Origin: Rhodoferax ferrireducens | GTDB taxonomy: Bacteria; Pseudomonadota; Gammaproteobacteria; Burkholderiales; Burkholderiaceae_C | Assembly (NCBI GenBank): GCA_002083775.1 | Contig: MTEI01000001.1 | Span: forward strand, 62,001-126,000 | Direction of reading: 5' to 3' | DNA length: 64,000 nt | Shown here: positions 45,263 through 54,315 of the stretch, in pieces | How positions within the stretch are numbered: the stretch's first letter is position 1 | Layout of the letters: every line of letters starts with the position of its first letter | The notes under the pieces: generated by a model | Told to the model about the DNA's origin: nothing | What the model saw: only the letters and a program-made list of their open reading frames with translations | Database searches by the model: none | Position numbers and translations under genes: made by a program

Positions 45263-46573
45263 TCAGCGTTCGCCCACGGGCTTCACATTGCGGGAAACAG
45301 AACCGGTGAACAACTGACGCGGGCGGCCAATCTTGTACTCGGGATCGGCCAACATTTCGTTGAGCTGGGCAATCCAGCCAACGGTACGGGCCAGCGCGAA
45401 GATACCGGTAAACAGGCTGACCGGAATGCCGATAGCGCGCTGGACGATGCCGGAGTAGAAGTCCACGTTCGGGTACAGCTTGCGTTGCACGAAATAGTCG
45501 TCTTCTAGAGCGATCTTTTCCAGCTCTTTGGCCAGCTTGAACATCGGGTCGTTTTCCAGACCAAGTTCGGCCAGCACTTCGTTGCAGGTTTCCTGCATGA
45601 GCTTGGCACGCGGGTCGTAGTTTTTGTACACGCGGTGGCCAAAACCCATGAGCTTGACGCCGGAGTTCTTGTCCTTCACCTGTTCCATGAACTGACCGAC
45701 CTTGGCCACGCCGCCTTGGCGCTGAATGTCTTCCAGCATGTTCAGGCAGGCTTCATTGGCACCGCCGTGTGCCGGGCCCCATAGGCAAGCCACGCCAGCC
45801 GCAATGGCTGCAAACGGGTTGGTGCCCGATGAACCGCAGAGCCGCACGGTGGAGGTGGAGGCATTTTGCTCGTGGTCGGCATGCAGGATGAAGATGCGGT
45901 CCAGTGCACGCTCCAGCACCGGGTTGACCTTGTAGTCTTCGCAGGGGGTACCAAACATCATGCGCAGGAAGTTACCTGAGTAGCTGAGTTCGTTGCGCGG
46001 GTACATGTAGGGCTGGCCCACACCGTATTTGTAGGCCATGGCCACCAAGGTTGGCATTTTGGCAATCAGGCGGATGGCTGCGACATGACGGTGTTCAGGG
46101 TTGTTGATGTCGGTGCTGTCATGGTAGAAGGCAGACAAGGCGCCGATCAGGCCCGTCAGCACCGCCATCGGGTGGGCATCACGGCGGAAACCGCGCAGGA
46201 AAAACTGCATCTGCTCATTGACCATGGTGTGGTTGAGGATGAGCTTATGGAAATCGCTACGCTCTTGCTGTTTGGGCAACTCGCCCTTGAGCAGCAAGTA
46301 GCAGGTGTCGAGGTAGTCACATTGCGTGGCCAGTTGTTCGATGGGGTAACCGCGGTACAACAACTCACCCTTGTCGCCATCGATATAAGTGATGGCAGAC
46401 TGGCAGGAGGCCGTTGACAGGAAACCTGGGTCGTAGGTGAACATGCCGGTTTGGGCGTACAGCTTGCGGATGTCAACAACATCCGGGCCGACACTACCTT
46501 GGTAAACAGGCAACTCGACGCTGGGGCTACCGTTCGAGAACGACAGGGTGGCTTTGTTTTCAGCTAGTTTCAT
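45263..46573 (-). CDS. gltA: Citrate synthase (type II)
   Basis: A 436-residue enzyme of the hexameric, Gram-negative type. Catalytic residues lie in [20 protein letters not shown] and [16 protein letters not shown], and an N-terminal small domain precedes them. It joins oxaloacetate and acetyl-CoA. The start overlaps sdhE by 14 bases, so gltA is the last gene of sdhCDAB-sdhE-gltA. A strong terminator follows. Confidence 0.97.
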   Translation of the reverse strand: MKLAENKATLSFSNGSPSVELPVYQGSVGPDVVDIRKLYAQTGMFTYDPGFLSTASCQSAITYIDGDKGELLYRGYPIEQLATQCDYLDTCYLLLKGELPKQQERSDFHKLILNHTMVNEQMQFFLRGFRRDAHPMAVLTGLIGALSAFYHDSTDINNPEHRHVAAIRLIAKMPTLVAMAYKYGVGQPYMYPRNELSYSGNFLRMMFGTPCEDYKVNPVLERALDRIFILHADHEQNASTSTVRLCGSSGTNPFAAIAAGVACLWGPAHGGANEACLNMLEDIQRQGGVAKVGQFMEQVKDKNSGVKLMGFGHRVYKNYDPRAKLMQETCNEVLAELGLENDPMFKLAKELEKIALEDDYFVQRKLYPNVDFYSGIVQRAIGIPVSLFTGIFALARTVGWIAQLNEMLADPEYKIGRPRQLFTGSVSRNVKPVGER

Positions 46574-46880
46574 TTTGGCCTTTCGGGTTTGCTCTCAACA
46601 TAGTCAACACTTCAGAAACATCGTCGCGATCCAGATCAGGCTGGACTTGCGCCAGGGTTTTACGCCCCAGATGCAGGTCCAGCAAATCGTTGTCGCTCAG
46701 CTCCATTAGAGCCATCAGACCTTGCGCTTGCTTGACAGTTATCAAGGATTCGTAGCGCTTGAAAAACCGATCCACAAAAATATCGTTCTCCAGCAACCCG
46801 CGGCGACTGCGCCATTTGAGCTTGCTCAGCACGCGCTCATTGATCACATCGTCCGGTGCCGCCGTCGCAAGGTTCTCCAT
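46560..46880 (-). CDS. sdhE: Succinate dehydrogenase assembly factor SdhE
   Basis: A 106-residue DUF339 protein. The [13 protein letters not shown] segment holds the RGxxE motif that contacts the SdhA flavin site. SdhE promotes covalent FAD attachment to SdhA. It starts 13 bases after sdhB and overlaps gltA, an order common in betaproteobacteria. The N-terminal 20 residues ([16 protein letters not shown]) are longer than in E. coli. Confidence 0.93.
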   Translation of the reverse strand: MENLATAAPDDVINERVLSKLKWRSRRGLLENDIFVDRFFKRYESLITVKQAQGLMALMELSDNDLLDLHLGRKTLAQVQPDLDRDDVSEVLTMLRANPKGQNETS

Positions 46881-46893
46881 GTGCGCGTCCGGG

Positions 46894-47598
46894 TCAGATG
46901 GCGCGGCGCACCATCAGCTCTTTGATCTTGCCAATGGCGGCGGTGGGGTTCAGGCTCTTGGGGCACACGTCCACGCAGTTCATGATGGTGGTGCAGCGGA
47001 ACAGCCGGTAAGGGTCTTCCAGGTTGTCCAGGCGTTCACTGGTGCCTTCGTCGCGGCTGTCGGCGATAAAGCGGTAGGCTTGCAACAAGCCCGCAGGGCC
47101 GACAAATTTGTCAGGGTTCCACCAGAACACCGGGCAACTGGTGGAGCAGCAGGCGCACAAAATACATTCGTACAGACCATTGAGTACCTCGCGCTCTTCA
47201 GGGCTTTGCAGACGCTCTTTTTCTGGCGGGCGGGTGTCGTTGATCAGGTACGGCTTGATGGAATGGTATTGCTGGAAGAACAGCGTCATGTCCACAATCA
47301 GGTCGCGAATTACCGGTAACCCGGGCAGCGGCTTGAGCACGATGGTGCCAGGCAGGGTGCGCATATTGATCAGGCAGGCCAAGCCGTTCTTGCCGTTGAT
47401 GTTCATCGCATCAGAGCCGCAGATGCCTTCGCGGCAGGAGCGGCGGTACGACAGCGTGGGGTCAATCTGTTTCAGCTTGACCAGTGCGTCGAGCAACATG
47501 CGTTCGCTGCCGTCGAGTTCGACCTCGATGGTCTGCATGTAGGGCTTGGCATCGGTGTCCGGGTTGTAGCGGTAGATTTGGAAAGTGCGTTTTGCCAT
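46894..47598 (-). CDS. sdhB: Succinate dehydrogenase iron-sulfur subunit
   Basis: A 234-residue subunit. The 2Fe-2S site is CREGICGSDAMNING, and CILCACCSTSCPVFWW and CVDVCPKSLNP ligate the 4Fe-4S and 3Fe-4S clusters. It carries electrons from SdhA flavin to the membrane quinone. It lies between sdhA and sdhE in one leftward operon. Confidence 0.97.
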   Translation of the reverse strand: MAKRTFQIYRYNPDTDAKPYMQTIEVELDGSERMLLDALVKLKQIDPTLSYRRSCREGICGSDAMNINGKNGLACLINMRTLPGTIVLKPLPGLPVIRDLIVDMTLFFQQYHSIKPYLINDTRPPEKERLQSPEEREVLNGLYECILCACCSTSCPVFWWNPDKFVGPAGLLQAYRFIADSRDEGTSERLDNLEDPYRLFRCTTIMNCVDVCPKSLNPTAAIGKIKELMVRRAI

Positions 47599-47649
47599 GA
47601 TGTGCTTTCTTGTTCGGTAGGGTTCAGAGCCGCGGGGCTGTGGTCAACA

Positions 47650-49455
47650 TCAGAATGTTCGGACCTTGGGCGGCACGGAAGCCACGGTCAGCGGCTTTAG
47701 GTTCACCGGTTTGTAGCTCAGGCTGTTGGTCTGGCGGTCCCACAAGGTGTGTTTCATCCAGTTGACGTCGTCGCGGCCCAGCGGACAAGTGGCGTCGTCT
47801 GCCGGGCGGTCATAGTCCAGCACGGTATGCGCGCCACGGCATTCATGGCGGGCGGCTGCAGACACCATGGTGGCCTGCGCGGCTTCGATCATGTTGTCGA
47901 CTTCCAGCGCCTCGATGCGCGCAGTGTTGAAGATCTTGGACTTGTCCGCCAAGGTGATGTTTTTGACCCGATCACGCATGGCGGCGATCTTGACAACCCC
48001 TTCGTCCATGCTGGCCTGGGTGCGGAACACGCTGGCATGGGTTTGCATGGTGTTGCGGATCTCATCGGCCACCACTTGTGCGTATTCCCCGGAGGTGGAG
48101 GTGTCCAGGCGGTTCAGACGCTCCAGCGAAATGTCTGCCCCGTTTTCTGGGACGGGTTTGTAGGTATCGTTCTCGTTGTTGAACTGAACGATGTGTTTGC
48201 CCGCGGCACGGCCAAACACGACGATATCGAGCAGCGAGTTGGTACCCAGGCGGTTGGCACCGTGCACACTGACGCAGGCGCATTCGCCCACTGCATACAG
48301 ACCGTTGACCACTTTCTGCGAACCCTGCCCGTCGGGGGTGACGACCTGGCCGTAAATGTTGGTCGGAATACCGCCCATCTGGTAATGGATGGTAGGCACC
48401 ACCGGGATGGACTCTTTGGTGATGTCCACGTTGGCAAAGTTATGACCGATCTCAAACACGCTGGGCAGGCGCTTGGCAATGGTTTCAGCGCCCAGGTGGG
48501 TCATGTCCAGGTTGATGTAGTTCTTGTTGGGGCCGCAACCACGGCCTTCCTTGATTTCCTGGTCCATACAGCGCGAGACAAAGTCCCGCGGCGCCAGATC
48601 TTTCAGGGTGGGGGCGTAACGCTCCATGAAACGCTCGCCGGCACTGTTGCGCAAAATGGCACCTTCTCCGCGGCACCCCTCGGTCAACAGCACGCCAGCG
48701 CCAGCGACACCGGTGGGGTGGAATTGCCAGAACTCCATGTCCTGCAACGGGATGTCAGAGCGCGCCGCAATGCCCAGACCGTCACCGGTGTTGATGAAGG
48801 CGTTGGTGGAAGCAGCAAAAATCCGGCCCGCGCCGCCAGTGGCCAGTAGCACGGTCTTGGCGCGCAGCACGTGGACTTCACCGGTTTCCATTTCCAGTGC
48901 GGTGACGCCGACCACATCGCCCTCGGCGTCGCGGATCAGATCAAGCGCCATCCACTCAACAAAAAAGTTCGTGTGGGCCTTGACGTTTTGCTGGTACAGG
49001 GTGTGCAACATGGCATGGCCGGTGCGGTCAGCCGCAGCGCAGGCGCGCTGCACCGGCTTTTCGCCATAGTTGGCGGTGTGGCCACCAAACGGCCGCTGGT
49101 AAATGGTGCCATCGGCGTTGCGGTCGAACGGCATGCCGAAGTGTTCCAGCTCGTAAACCACCTGGGTGGCTTCACGGCACATGAATTCGATGGCGTCCTG
49201 GTCGCCGAGCCAGTCAGAGCCCTTGATGGTGTCGTAGAAGTGATAGTGCCAGTTGTCTTCGGCCATGTTGCCCAGGCTGGCACCAATGCCACCTTGCGCG
49301 GCCACAGTGTGCGAACGGGTGGGGAAAACCTTGGTCAGGACGGCCACGTTCAAGCCGGCGTTGGACAGGCGCAGGGAGGCGCTCATGCCGGAGCCGCCGG
49401 CTCCGACAATGACAACGTCAAATTTGCGCGTGGTGAGTTTGGAGGTAGCAGTCAT
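47650..49455 (-). CDS. sdhA: Succinate dehydrogenase flavoprotein subunit
   Basis: A 601-residue flavoprotein. The dinucleotide fold is DVVIVGAGGSGMSASLRL, the FAD-linking His lies in RSHTVAAQGGIGASLGN, and HGANRLGTNSLLD is the C-terminal FAD contact. It oxidises succinate to fumarate. ATG at 49455 gives the normal N-terminus; the start 14 codons earlier adds unlikely sequence. The 86-base gap to sdhD holds no gene. Confidence 0.97.
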   Translation of the reverse strand: MTATSKLTTRKFDVVIVGAGGSGMSASLRLSNAGLNVAVLTKVFPTRSHTVAAQGGIGASLGNMAEDNWHYHFYDTIKGSDWLGDQDAIEFMCREATQVVYELEHFGMPFDRNADGTIYQRPFGGHTANYGEKPVQRACAAADRTGHAMLHTLYQQNVKAHTNFFVEWMALDLIRDAEGDVVGVTALEMETGEVHVLRAKTVLLATGGAGRIFAASTNAFINTGDGLGIAARSDIPLQDMEFWQFHPTGVAGAGVLLTEGCRGEGAILRNSAGERFMERYAPTLKDLAPRDFVSRCMDQEIKEGRGCGPNKNYINLDMTHLGAETIAKRLPSVFEIGHNFANVDITKESIPVVPTIHYQMGGIPTNIYGQVVTPDGQGSQKVVNGLYAVGECACVSVHGANRLGTNSLLDIVVFGRAAGKHIVQFNNENDTYKPVPENGADISLERLNRLDTSTSGEYAQVVADEIRNTMQTHASVFRTQASMDEGVVKIAAMRDRVKNITLADKSKIFNTARIEALEVDNMIEAAQATMVSAAARHECRGAHTVLDYDRPADDATCPLGRDDVNWMKHTLWDRQTNSLSYKPVNLKPLTVASVPPKVRTF

Positions 49456-49541
49456 GATGAATCTTGTGTTTTGTTGATGGATAGCCAGCTTCAGCACTTC
49501 CCATGCGGGTCGGCTGACGCCTTCTGATCAATGAAGAAGGC

Positions 49542-49907
49542 TTACAGGCGCCACAGGACCTGAATCGCCCAGCCGGTACAACCGGTTAGCCAGAGAATGG
49601 CGAACACGTGCATCACAAAACGCACCGAGTAGGGTTTGACATAGTCCATGAAGATGTTGCGCATGCCCACCCACACGTGATAAAAAAGGGACAGGAAGAC
49701 AACAAAGGTCAGCGTTTTCATCCATTGCGCAGCAAAGATGCCTGACCACAACTCGTAACTGACAGGGCCTTTGCTGAAGATGACCTGCGCGAGAACCAGA
49801 ACAGTGAAAAGCGCCAGCACCACCGCTGTCACACGCTGTGACAACCAATCACGCATACCGTAATGCGCGCCCACGACCGTGCGATGAGAACCGTAGTTAA
49901 CAGACAT
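49542..49907 (-). CDS. sdhD: Succinate dehydrogenase membrane anchor subunit
   Basis: A 121-residue protein with three membrane segments (about 24-45, 54-75, 94-116). The haem-ligand histidine region is seen as YHVWVGMRNIFMDYVKP. It anchors SdhAB and forms the quinone site with SdhC. It is 14 bases downstream of sdhC. Like most SdhD proteins it is recognised mainly by place and topology. Confidence 0.9.
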   Translation of the reverse strand: MSVNYGSHRTVVGAHYGMRDWLSQRVTAVVLALFTVLVLAQVIFSKGPVSYELWSGIFAAQWMKTLTFVVFLSLFYHVWVGMRNIFMDYVKPYSVRFVMHVFAILWLTGCTGWAIQVLWRL

Positions 49908-49921
49908 GTATTGCTCCTGAA

Positions 49922-50365
49922 TTAATAAAGGCCAAACAGCTTGGCAGCAAGTACCACTGTCAGGCTGAGCGTCAAACCGATGACCAGAGCCGCAGTTTGG
50001 CGACCGATGTCTTTGGTGACGTGGTGGTGATGGGTGTCCATCCAGAGATGGCGTATGCCGGCGATGAAATGGTGCAGGATGGCCCAGATCAGACCCAAGG
50101 CGACCAGCTTCCAGAGAAATCCGGGAATGCCCAGCATGCCAATGTTGAACGCTGCTTTGAAACGGGCGAACGAGATTTCTGAGGAAATGGACGTGTCGAA
50201 CATCCAGATCACAAACGGCAGCAGGAAAAACATGATGGCACCACTGACCCGGTGCATGCCCGAGGCCAAAGAGGCCAATGGCCAGCGGTAACTGATCAGG
50301 CTAGCGCCGTCAATGTTGCGAAATTCGGGACGTTTTTTTGGAGTGCTCGCCGCTGTTTCTGACAT
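49922..50365 (-). CDS. sdhC: Succinate dehydrogenase cytochrome b556 subunit
   Basis: A 147-residue protein with three membrane segments. Signature LASGMHRVSGAIMFFLLP and the haem-ligand HHFIAGIRHLWMD are present. It binds haem b and quinone with SdhD. It is the first gene of the leftward sdhCDAB-sdhE-gltA operon, 192 bases from the gntR stop. Confidence 0.94.
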   Translation of the reverse strand: MSETAASTPKKRPEFRNIDGASLISYRWPLASLASGMHRVSGAIMFFLLPFVIWMFDTSISSEISFARFKAAFNIGMLGIPGFLWKLVALGLIWAILHHFIAGIRHLWMDTHHHHVTKDIGRQTAALVIGLTLSLTVVLAAKLFGLY

Positions 50366-50414
50366 AACTTGCTTTCTTGAAATGGAGGAACTGTTTTGTC
50401 ACCGGCGAAAAGCC

Positions 50415-50532
50415 GACTGCCAAAAATTCTATTGCAATGCAGCATCATACGCTGCGCTTCAGGGTTGATTTGACTTGTGGGATGGGCTTGCACGCTGTGA
50501 AAAAAGGCTTTTGGGCGGATTTTTTGGCAGTC
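50415..50532. repeat. Inverted pair upstream of sdhC
   Basis: GACTGCCAAAAA (50415-50426) and TTTTTGGCAGTC (50521-50532) are perfect inverted copies 94 bases apart. They flank most of the 192-base sdhC-gntR gap, where the sdh promoter must lie. They could be relics of a small element or binding half-sites. No gene lies between them. Confidence 0.6.
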
Positions 50533-50557
50533 TGACGCGAGGATTACGCCTCGATCT

Positions 50558-51361
50558 TCAGTTCATGTCATTCTGGTAGTGGTGGGTGTCGGTTCGGTAA
50601 TAGCCTCTGCGCAATTCCATGGGCTCGTCCTGATAGGTGTATGCCAGTCGTTCCACGCTCAAAAGGGGTGTGCCCAAAGCCACTTGCAGCAGCTTGGCGT
50701 GCGTGTCTGTTGCCGCAATGGCGCGGATCTTCTCTTCCGCGCGCACCATCCGCACATTGAATTCCGTCTCGAACAGGGCGTACATGGGGCCCTTGTAGCT
50801 GGTCAGTCGTTCAGCGGTCAGCCCTTTGAATGTGGTGGCTGGCAGCCATATGTCTTCCAGAATGACCGGTGTCCCGCCAAAACTCAACACCCGGCGAACC
50901 TGTAGCACCGTGTCACCCGAGCGCACGGCCAGAGCCTTGGCCACATCGGCGCTGGCCCTGGCGCGGCGGCATTCGATGATGTCGCGCTGTGCCGGTCCTT
51001 CGCTGCCCCGCGAGCCGCTGTCAGGCACCAATTTGAGAAATCTGAACTGCACCTGCTGCTCGGCATGCGTCGCAACAAAAGTGCCTTTGCCCTGGCGGCG
51101 AAGCAATAGGTTTTCGGCAGCCAGCTCGTCGATGGCTTTGCGCACCGTGCCCTGACTGACCTTGAAGCGCGCTGCGAGTTCGATTTCGCTGGGAATGGCT
51201 TCGCCCGGCTTCCACTCACCTGAACGCAGGCTGCCCAAAATCAGCCCCTTGATTTGTTGGTACAAGGGGCTGAAAGCCGGGGTGGCGCTTGCGGCGATGG
51301 AGGCAACATCAGCTACCGGCACCAGTTCTGGCGCCTCACTCGTTTCGGGCAGGATTTGCAT
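50558..51361 (-). CDS. GntR-family (HutC subfamily) transcriptional regulator
   Basis: A 267-residue regulator. The winged helix-turn-helix (PLYQQIKGLILGSLRSGEWK, then ELAARFKVSQGTVRKAIDEL) is at about 30-100, followed by a UTRA effector domain (VLQVRRVLSFGGTPVILEDI, MELRRGYYRTDTHHY). HutC-type regulators respond to small metabolites. The ATG at 51361 has GGAGATA before it. Placed between the sdh-gltA operon and mdh, with a palindrome at its own promoter, it is a likely TCA-cycle regulator; the ligand is unknown. Confidence 0.9.
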   Translation of the reverse strand: MQILPETSEAPELVPVADVASIAASATPAFSPLYQQIKGLILGSLRSGEWKPGEAIPSEIELAARFKVSQGTVRKAIDELAAENLLLRRQGKGTFVATHAEQQVQFRFLKLVPDSGSRGSEGPAQRDIIECRRARASADVAKALAVRSGDTVLQVRRVLSFGGTPVILEDIWLPATTFKGLTAERLTSYKGPMYALFETEFNVRMVRAEEKIRAIAATDTHAKLLQVALGTPLLSVERLAYTYQDEPMELRRGYYRTDTHHYQNDMN

Positions 51362-51400
51362 GAAAAAGTATCTCCGGAAGGTTGTTATCGTTTTTTGGTA

Positions 51401-51428
51401 ATCATATCTTATATAAGATATAAGACAA
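51401..51428 (-). promoter_or_regulatory. Predicted gntR promoter overlapping the palindrome
   Basis: On the reverse strand TTGTCT (51428-51423) and TATGAT (51406-51401) have a 16-base spacer. The spacer is almost entirely the palindrome at 51404-51421, so a protein bound there would block this promoter. Confidence 0.5.
51404..51421. promoter_or_regulatory. Perfect 18-bp palindrome, likely GntR operator
   Basis: ATATCTTATATAAGATAT reads the same on both strands. It lies between the divergent gntR and mdh genes, inside the predicted gntR promoter and 8 bases upstream of the predicted mdh -35. AT-rich palindromes of this length are typical for GntR dimers; binding is inferred. Confidence 0.65.
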
Positions 51429-51429
51429 G

Positions 51430-51459
51430 TTGACGATTGGCGTTTTTCAAGGGTACACT
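51430..51459 (+). promoter_or_regulatory. Predicted mdh promoter
   Basis: TTGACG (51430-51435) and TACACT (51454-51459) have an 18-base spacer, about 75 bases before the mdh ATG. The palindrome lies immediately upstream of the -35. Confidence 0.55.
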
Positions 51460-51540
51460 CCAAAAGCTTGGCGCCGATGGATGTGGATCATCTGCTCCGA
51501 CACCCACTGAATTTTCTTTCTAAATAACTGGAGTTTTACT

Positions 51541-52527
51541 ATGAGCAAGAAACCTGTCCGTGTTGCTGTCACCGGTGCCGCCGGCCAAATCGGTTACGCC
51601 ATTCTGTTTCGCATCGCTTCCGGCGAAATGTTGGGCAAGGATCAGCCTGTGGTGTTGAGTTTGCTGGAAGTGCCGGTTGAAAAGGCCCAGCAAGCCCTGC
51701 AAGGCGTGATGATGGAGCTGCAAGACTGTGCTTTCCCGCTGCTGACTGGCATGGAGGCCCATAGCGACCCCATGACGGCGTTCAAGGATGTGGATTACGC
51801 GCTGCTGATTGGTTCGCGTCCGCGTGGTCCAGGCATGGAGCGTGCCGAGTTGCTGGCGGTCAATGCTGAAATTTTTACAGCGCAGGGCAAGGCGCTCAAC
51901 GCTGTCGCCAGCCGCGATGTGCGTGTACTGGTGGTCGGCAACCCTGCCAACACCAACGCCTATATTGCCATGAAGAGTGCGCCAGACCTGCCGCGCAAGA
52001 ACTTCACCGCCATGCTGCGCCTGGATCACAACCGTGCGCTGAGCCAATTGGCTACCAAGACCGGCAAGGCCGTGGCAGACATCGAAAAAATGGCAGTGTG
52101 GGGCAACCATTCGCCCACCATGTACGCCGACTATCGTTTTGCCACCATCAACGGTGAAAGCGTCAAGGACATGATCAACGACCATGACTGGAACGCCAAC
52201 ACCTTCCTGCCGACCGTGGGCAAACGTGGCGCGGCCATCATTGCGGCGCGCGGTGTATCGTCTGCTGCCTCTGCTGCCAACGCTGCCATCGACCACATGC
52301 ACGACTGGGCGCTGGGCACCAACGGCAAGTGGGTCACCATGGGCATCCCGTCCAATGGCGAATACGGCATTCCCAAAGACACCATGTTTGGCTTCCCGGT
52401 GACCTGTGTCAACGGCGAATACACGATCGTGGAGGGCTTGCCCATTGATGCTTTCAGCCAGGAATGCGTCAATAAGACGCTCAAAGAACTGCAGGAAGAG
52501 CAAGCGGGCGTCGCCCATTTGCTGTAA
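51541..52527 (+). CDS. mdh: Malate dehydrogenase
   Basis: A 328-residue lactate/malate dehydrogenase of the MDH group 2 type. The NAD fold is [18 protein letters not shown] (about 8-25); substrate arginines lie in [15 protein letters not shown]; the catalytic pair is Asp162 (RLDHNRA) and His190 ([10 protein letters not shown]). It interconverts malate and oxaloacetate. CTGGAG precedes the ATG. It is the first gene of the rightward mdh to acnB run. Confidence 0.97.
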   Translation: MSKKPVRVAVTGAAGQIGYAILFRIASGEMLGKDQPVVLSLLEVPVEKAQQALQGVMMELQDCAFPLLTGMEAHSDPMTAFKDVDYALLIGSRPRGPGMERAELLAVNAEIFTAQGKALNAVASRDVRVLVVGNPANTNAYIAMKSAPDLPRKNFTAMLRLDHNRALSQLATKTGKAVADIEKMAVWGNHSPTMYADYRFATINGESVKDMINDHDWNANTFLPTVGKRGAAIIAARGVSSAASAANAAIDHMHDWALGTNGKWVTMGIPSNGEYGIPKDTMFGFPVTCVNGEYTIVEGLPIDAFSQECVNKTLKELQEEQAGVAHLL

Positions 52528-52542
52528 GCCGTAGCCGCTGAT

Positions 52543-53598
52543 TTGAAGACCGAGACCCATCCTCGTCACGTCCTGCTGGGCGCGACAGTCGCCCCGGCGT
52601 TGCCTGTATGCGACCACTACTGCGGCACGGAGCCGCGGATGGTCAAGGCATTGACTCTGCAGGACGAGATGACGCAGGCACTTGGCGCCTGCGTTTTTGA
52701 CGTCACGTTGGACTGTGAGGATGGCGCTCCGGTTGGTGGTGAAAAAGAACATGCTTTTATGGTCTCCGCCCTTGCTGCTAAAGGGCTGAGCGCTATTAAT
52801 AGCAAAGTTGTGACGAGCGTCCGGCGGGTCGCGGTTCGGCTTCATCCAGTGGATCATCCGGCGTTTGAACAGGATGTTGAGATCGTGCTGGGTGATGCCG
52901 CTGCCGCCTGGTGTCATGTGATGATTCCCAAGGTGGACTCGGCCGCTGACATTGACCGTGCGACGCAGGTGATTGATGCGGCACTGGCCAAGTCACGTCG
53001 GGTTGACCCATTGCCTTTGCATGTGTTGATCGAATCACCTATGGCGGTGCACCAACTGGCCCGGATTGCCGCGCATTCTCGGGTGGAGTCGATCAGTTTT
53101 GGCTTGATGGACTTTGTGTCGGCGCACGGTGGCGCCATTCCTGCGTCTGCGATGGCGGTGGCTGAGTCTGGCTCGGCGGCGCCGCATGACCAGTTCAGCC
53201 ATCCGCTGGTGGTGCGTGCCAAGCTCGAAATCAGCGCTGCCTGCCATGCGTTTGGCAAGGTGCCGTCGCATTGCGTGGTGACCGAGTTCAAGCGGCCAGA
53301 TGTGGTGCTGGCCGCCGCCCGGCGGGCCAGCAGGGAACTGGGCTTTACACGCATGTGGAGCATTCATCCAGACCAGATCCGTCCCATTCTGGCGGCCTTT
53401 ACCCCCGAGCAGAGCGAGGTTGAACAGGCCAGTCATATCATTTGCCAAGCCCAGGCAGCCGGGTGGGCGCCTATTTCAGTGTCTGGCGTGCTGCATGACC
53501 GTGCCAGTTACCGTTATTACTGGCAAGTGCTTGAAAAGGCACATCAGACCGCGCGTCTGCAGCGTCAGGATCCGGCTTATCAGTACTTCACCGCCTGA
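52543..53598 (+). CDS. HpcH/HpaI aldolase family protein, CitE/malyl-CoA lyase-like
   Basis: A 351-residue TIM-barrel lyase. It shows [11 protein letters not shown] with the Mg-binding acidic residues, [40 protein letters not shown] and [16 protein letters not shown]. Family members cleave or form citryl-, malyl- or methylmalyl-CoA. The substrate is not clear. The start is TTG at 52543, 15 bases after mdh. Residues 73-88 ([16 protein letters not shown]) are encoded by a palindromic element, in a loop just after GEKEHA. Position between mdh and acnB suggests a TCA-linked acyl-CoA role. Confidence 0.85.
   Translation: MKTETHPRHVLLGATVAPALPVCDHYCGTEPRMVKALTLQDEMTQALGACVFDVTLDCEDGAPVGGEKEHAFMVSALAAKGLSAINSKVVTSVRRVAVRLHPVDHPAFEQDVEIVLGDAAAAWCHVMIPKVDSAADIDRATQVIDAALAKSRRVDPLPLHVLIESPMAVHQLARIAAHSRVESISFGLMDFVSAHGGAIPASAMAVAESGSAAPHDQFSHPLVVRAKLEISAACHAFGKVPSHCVVTEFKRPDVVLAAARRASRELGFTRMWSIHPDQIRPILAAFTPEQSEVEQASHIICQAQAAGWAPISVSGVLHDRASYRYYWQVLEKAHQTARLQRQDPAYQYFTA
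52761..52806 (-). repeat. Palindromic element inserted in frame in the citE-like gene
   Basis: GGTCTCCGCCCTTGCTGCTA followed by AAGGGCTGAGCGCTATTAAT aligns without gaps to the reverse consensus (GGCCTCTAGCCCTTATTGAT, AAAGGGCTAGCAGCTAT). The GCCCTT/AAGGGC arms are intact. It is read GCC-CTT-...-AAA-GGG, the frame of the other copies in this orientation. Confidence 0.65.
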
Positions 53599-53627
53599 GC
53601 CCGTGGTATGAATGACAGGAGACTTTC

Positions 53628-54254
53628 ATGAAGAATCTGCAACATGCGCGCAAAGCAGCCATGTGGCGCGCGCCACTGATGGCGCTCAGCTTGTGTTTCG
53701 TGGCAGCGTTTGCCGTCGCCGTGCACGCCGAGGCCTTGCCAAAAAAACCCAAACAGATCAAACCCGTTTCGCCAAGTCGTGCAGAACTCAAGACCAAGGC
53801 CAATCAGATGGCGGCGGGTTTGCGCGCTGCGGAGGCCGCGCTGAGCCCCCAGGAGCTGGCGATTGCAGAGCGGGTGGAAGTGGGTCGGATGCCTTGTGAA
53901 CTCGGCGCCTTTGTCACGGTGGAAGCCGATCCCCGTGTGCCCGGCTACTTTGACGTTTCCGGCCAAAAATTCAAATTCAGGATGTTCCCGGTGGTGAGCA
54001 GCACGGGCGCCATCCGCTTGGAAGATCCGGCGGCTGGTGCGGTTTGGCTCCAGTTGGCCAACAAATCGATGTTGATGAACCATAAAGCCGGCTCCCGCAT
54101 GGCAGATGCCTGCATGACCGCTGCACAAGTTGTGGTTGCTGATGCCATGCTCAAAAACCCGCCGCCCAGTCTGCTTGAGCCTTTGCCTGTGGCATTGCGC
54201 CCCGGCTTGCCAGAGGTACCGATGCCCCCTATGGCCGATAGCACGGTTCGTTGA
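53628..54254 (+). CDS. Predicted periplasmic protein, function unknown
   Basis: A 208-residue protein with a signal peptide (APLMALSLCFVAAFAVAVHA, cleavage near residue 35). The mature part starts with a Lys/Pro-rich stretch, then a conserved-looking domain (MPCELGAFVTVEADPRVPGY, GYFDVSGQKFKFRMFPVVSS) and a proline-rich tail. Two cysteines (MPCELG, ADACMTA) could pair. I do not recognise a family. It lies between the citE-like gene and acnB with a good ribosome-binding site (ACAGGAGAC), so it is likely cotranscribed. Confidence 0.78.
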   Translation: MKNLQHARKAAMWRAPLMALSLCFVAAFAVAVHAEALPKKPKQIKPVSPSRAELKTKANQMAAGLRAAEAALSPQELAIAERVEVGRMPCELGAFVTVEADPRVPGYFDVSGQKFKFRMFPVVSSTGAIRLEDPAAGAVWLQLANKSMLMNHKAGSRMADACMTAAQVVVADAMLKNPPPSLLEPLPVALRPGLPEVPMPPMADSTVR

Positions 54255-54315
54255 TTCGGACCTGTTGCGCGCTTTGACCGTTTCCCTGACCTGATTAAAA
54301 AAAGGAGTTTTTACT

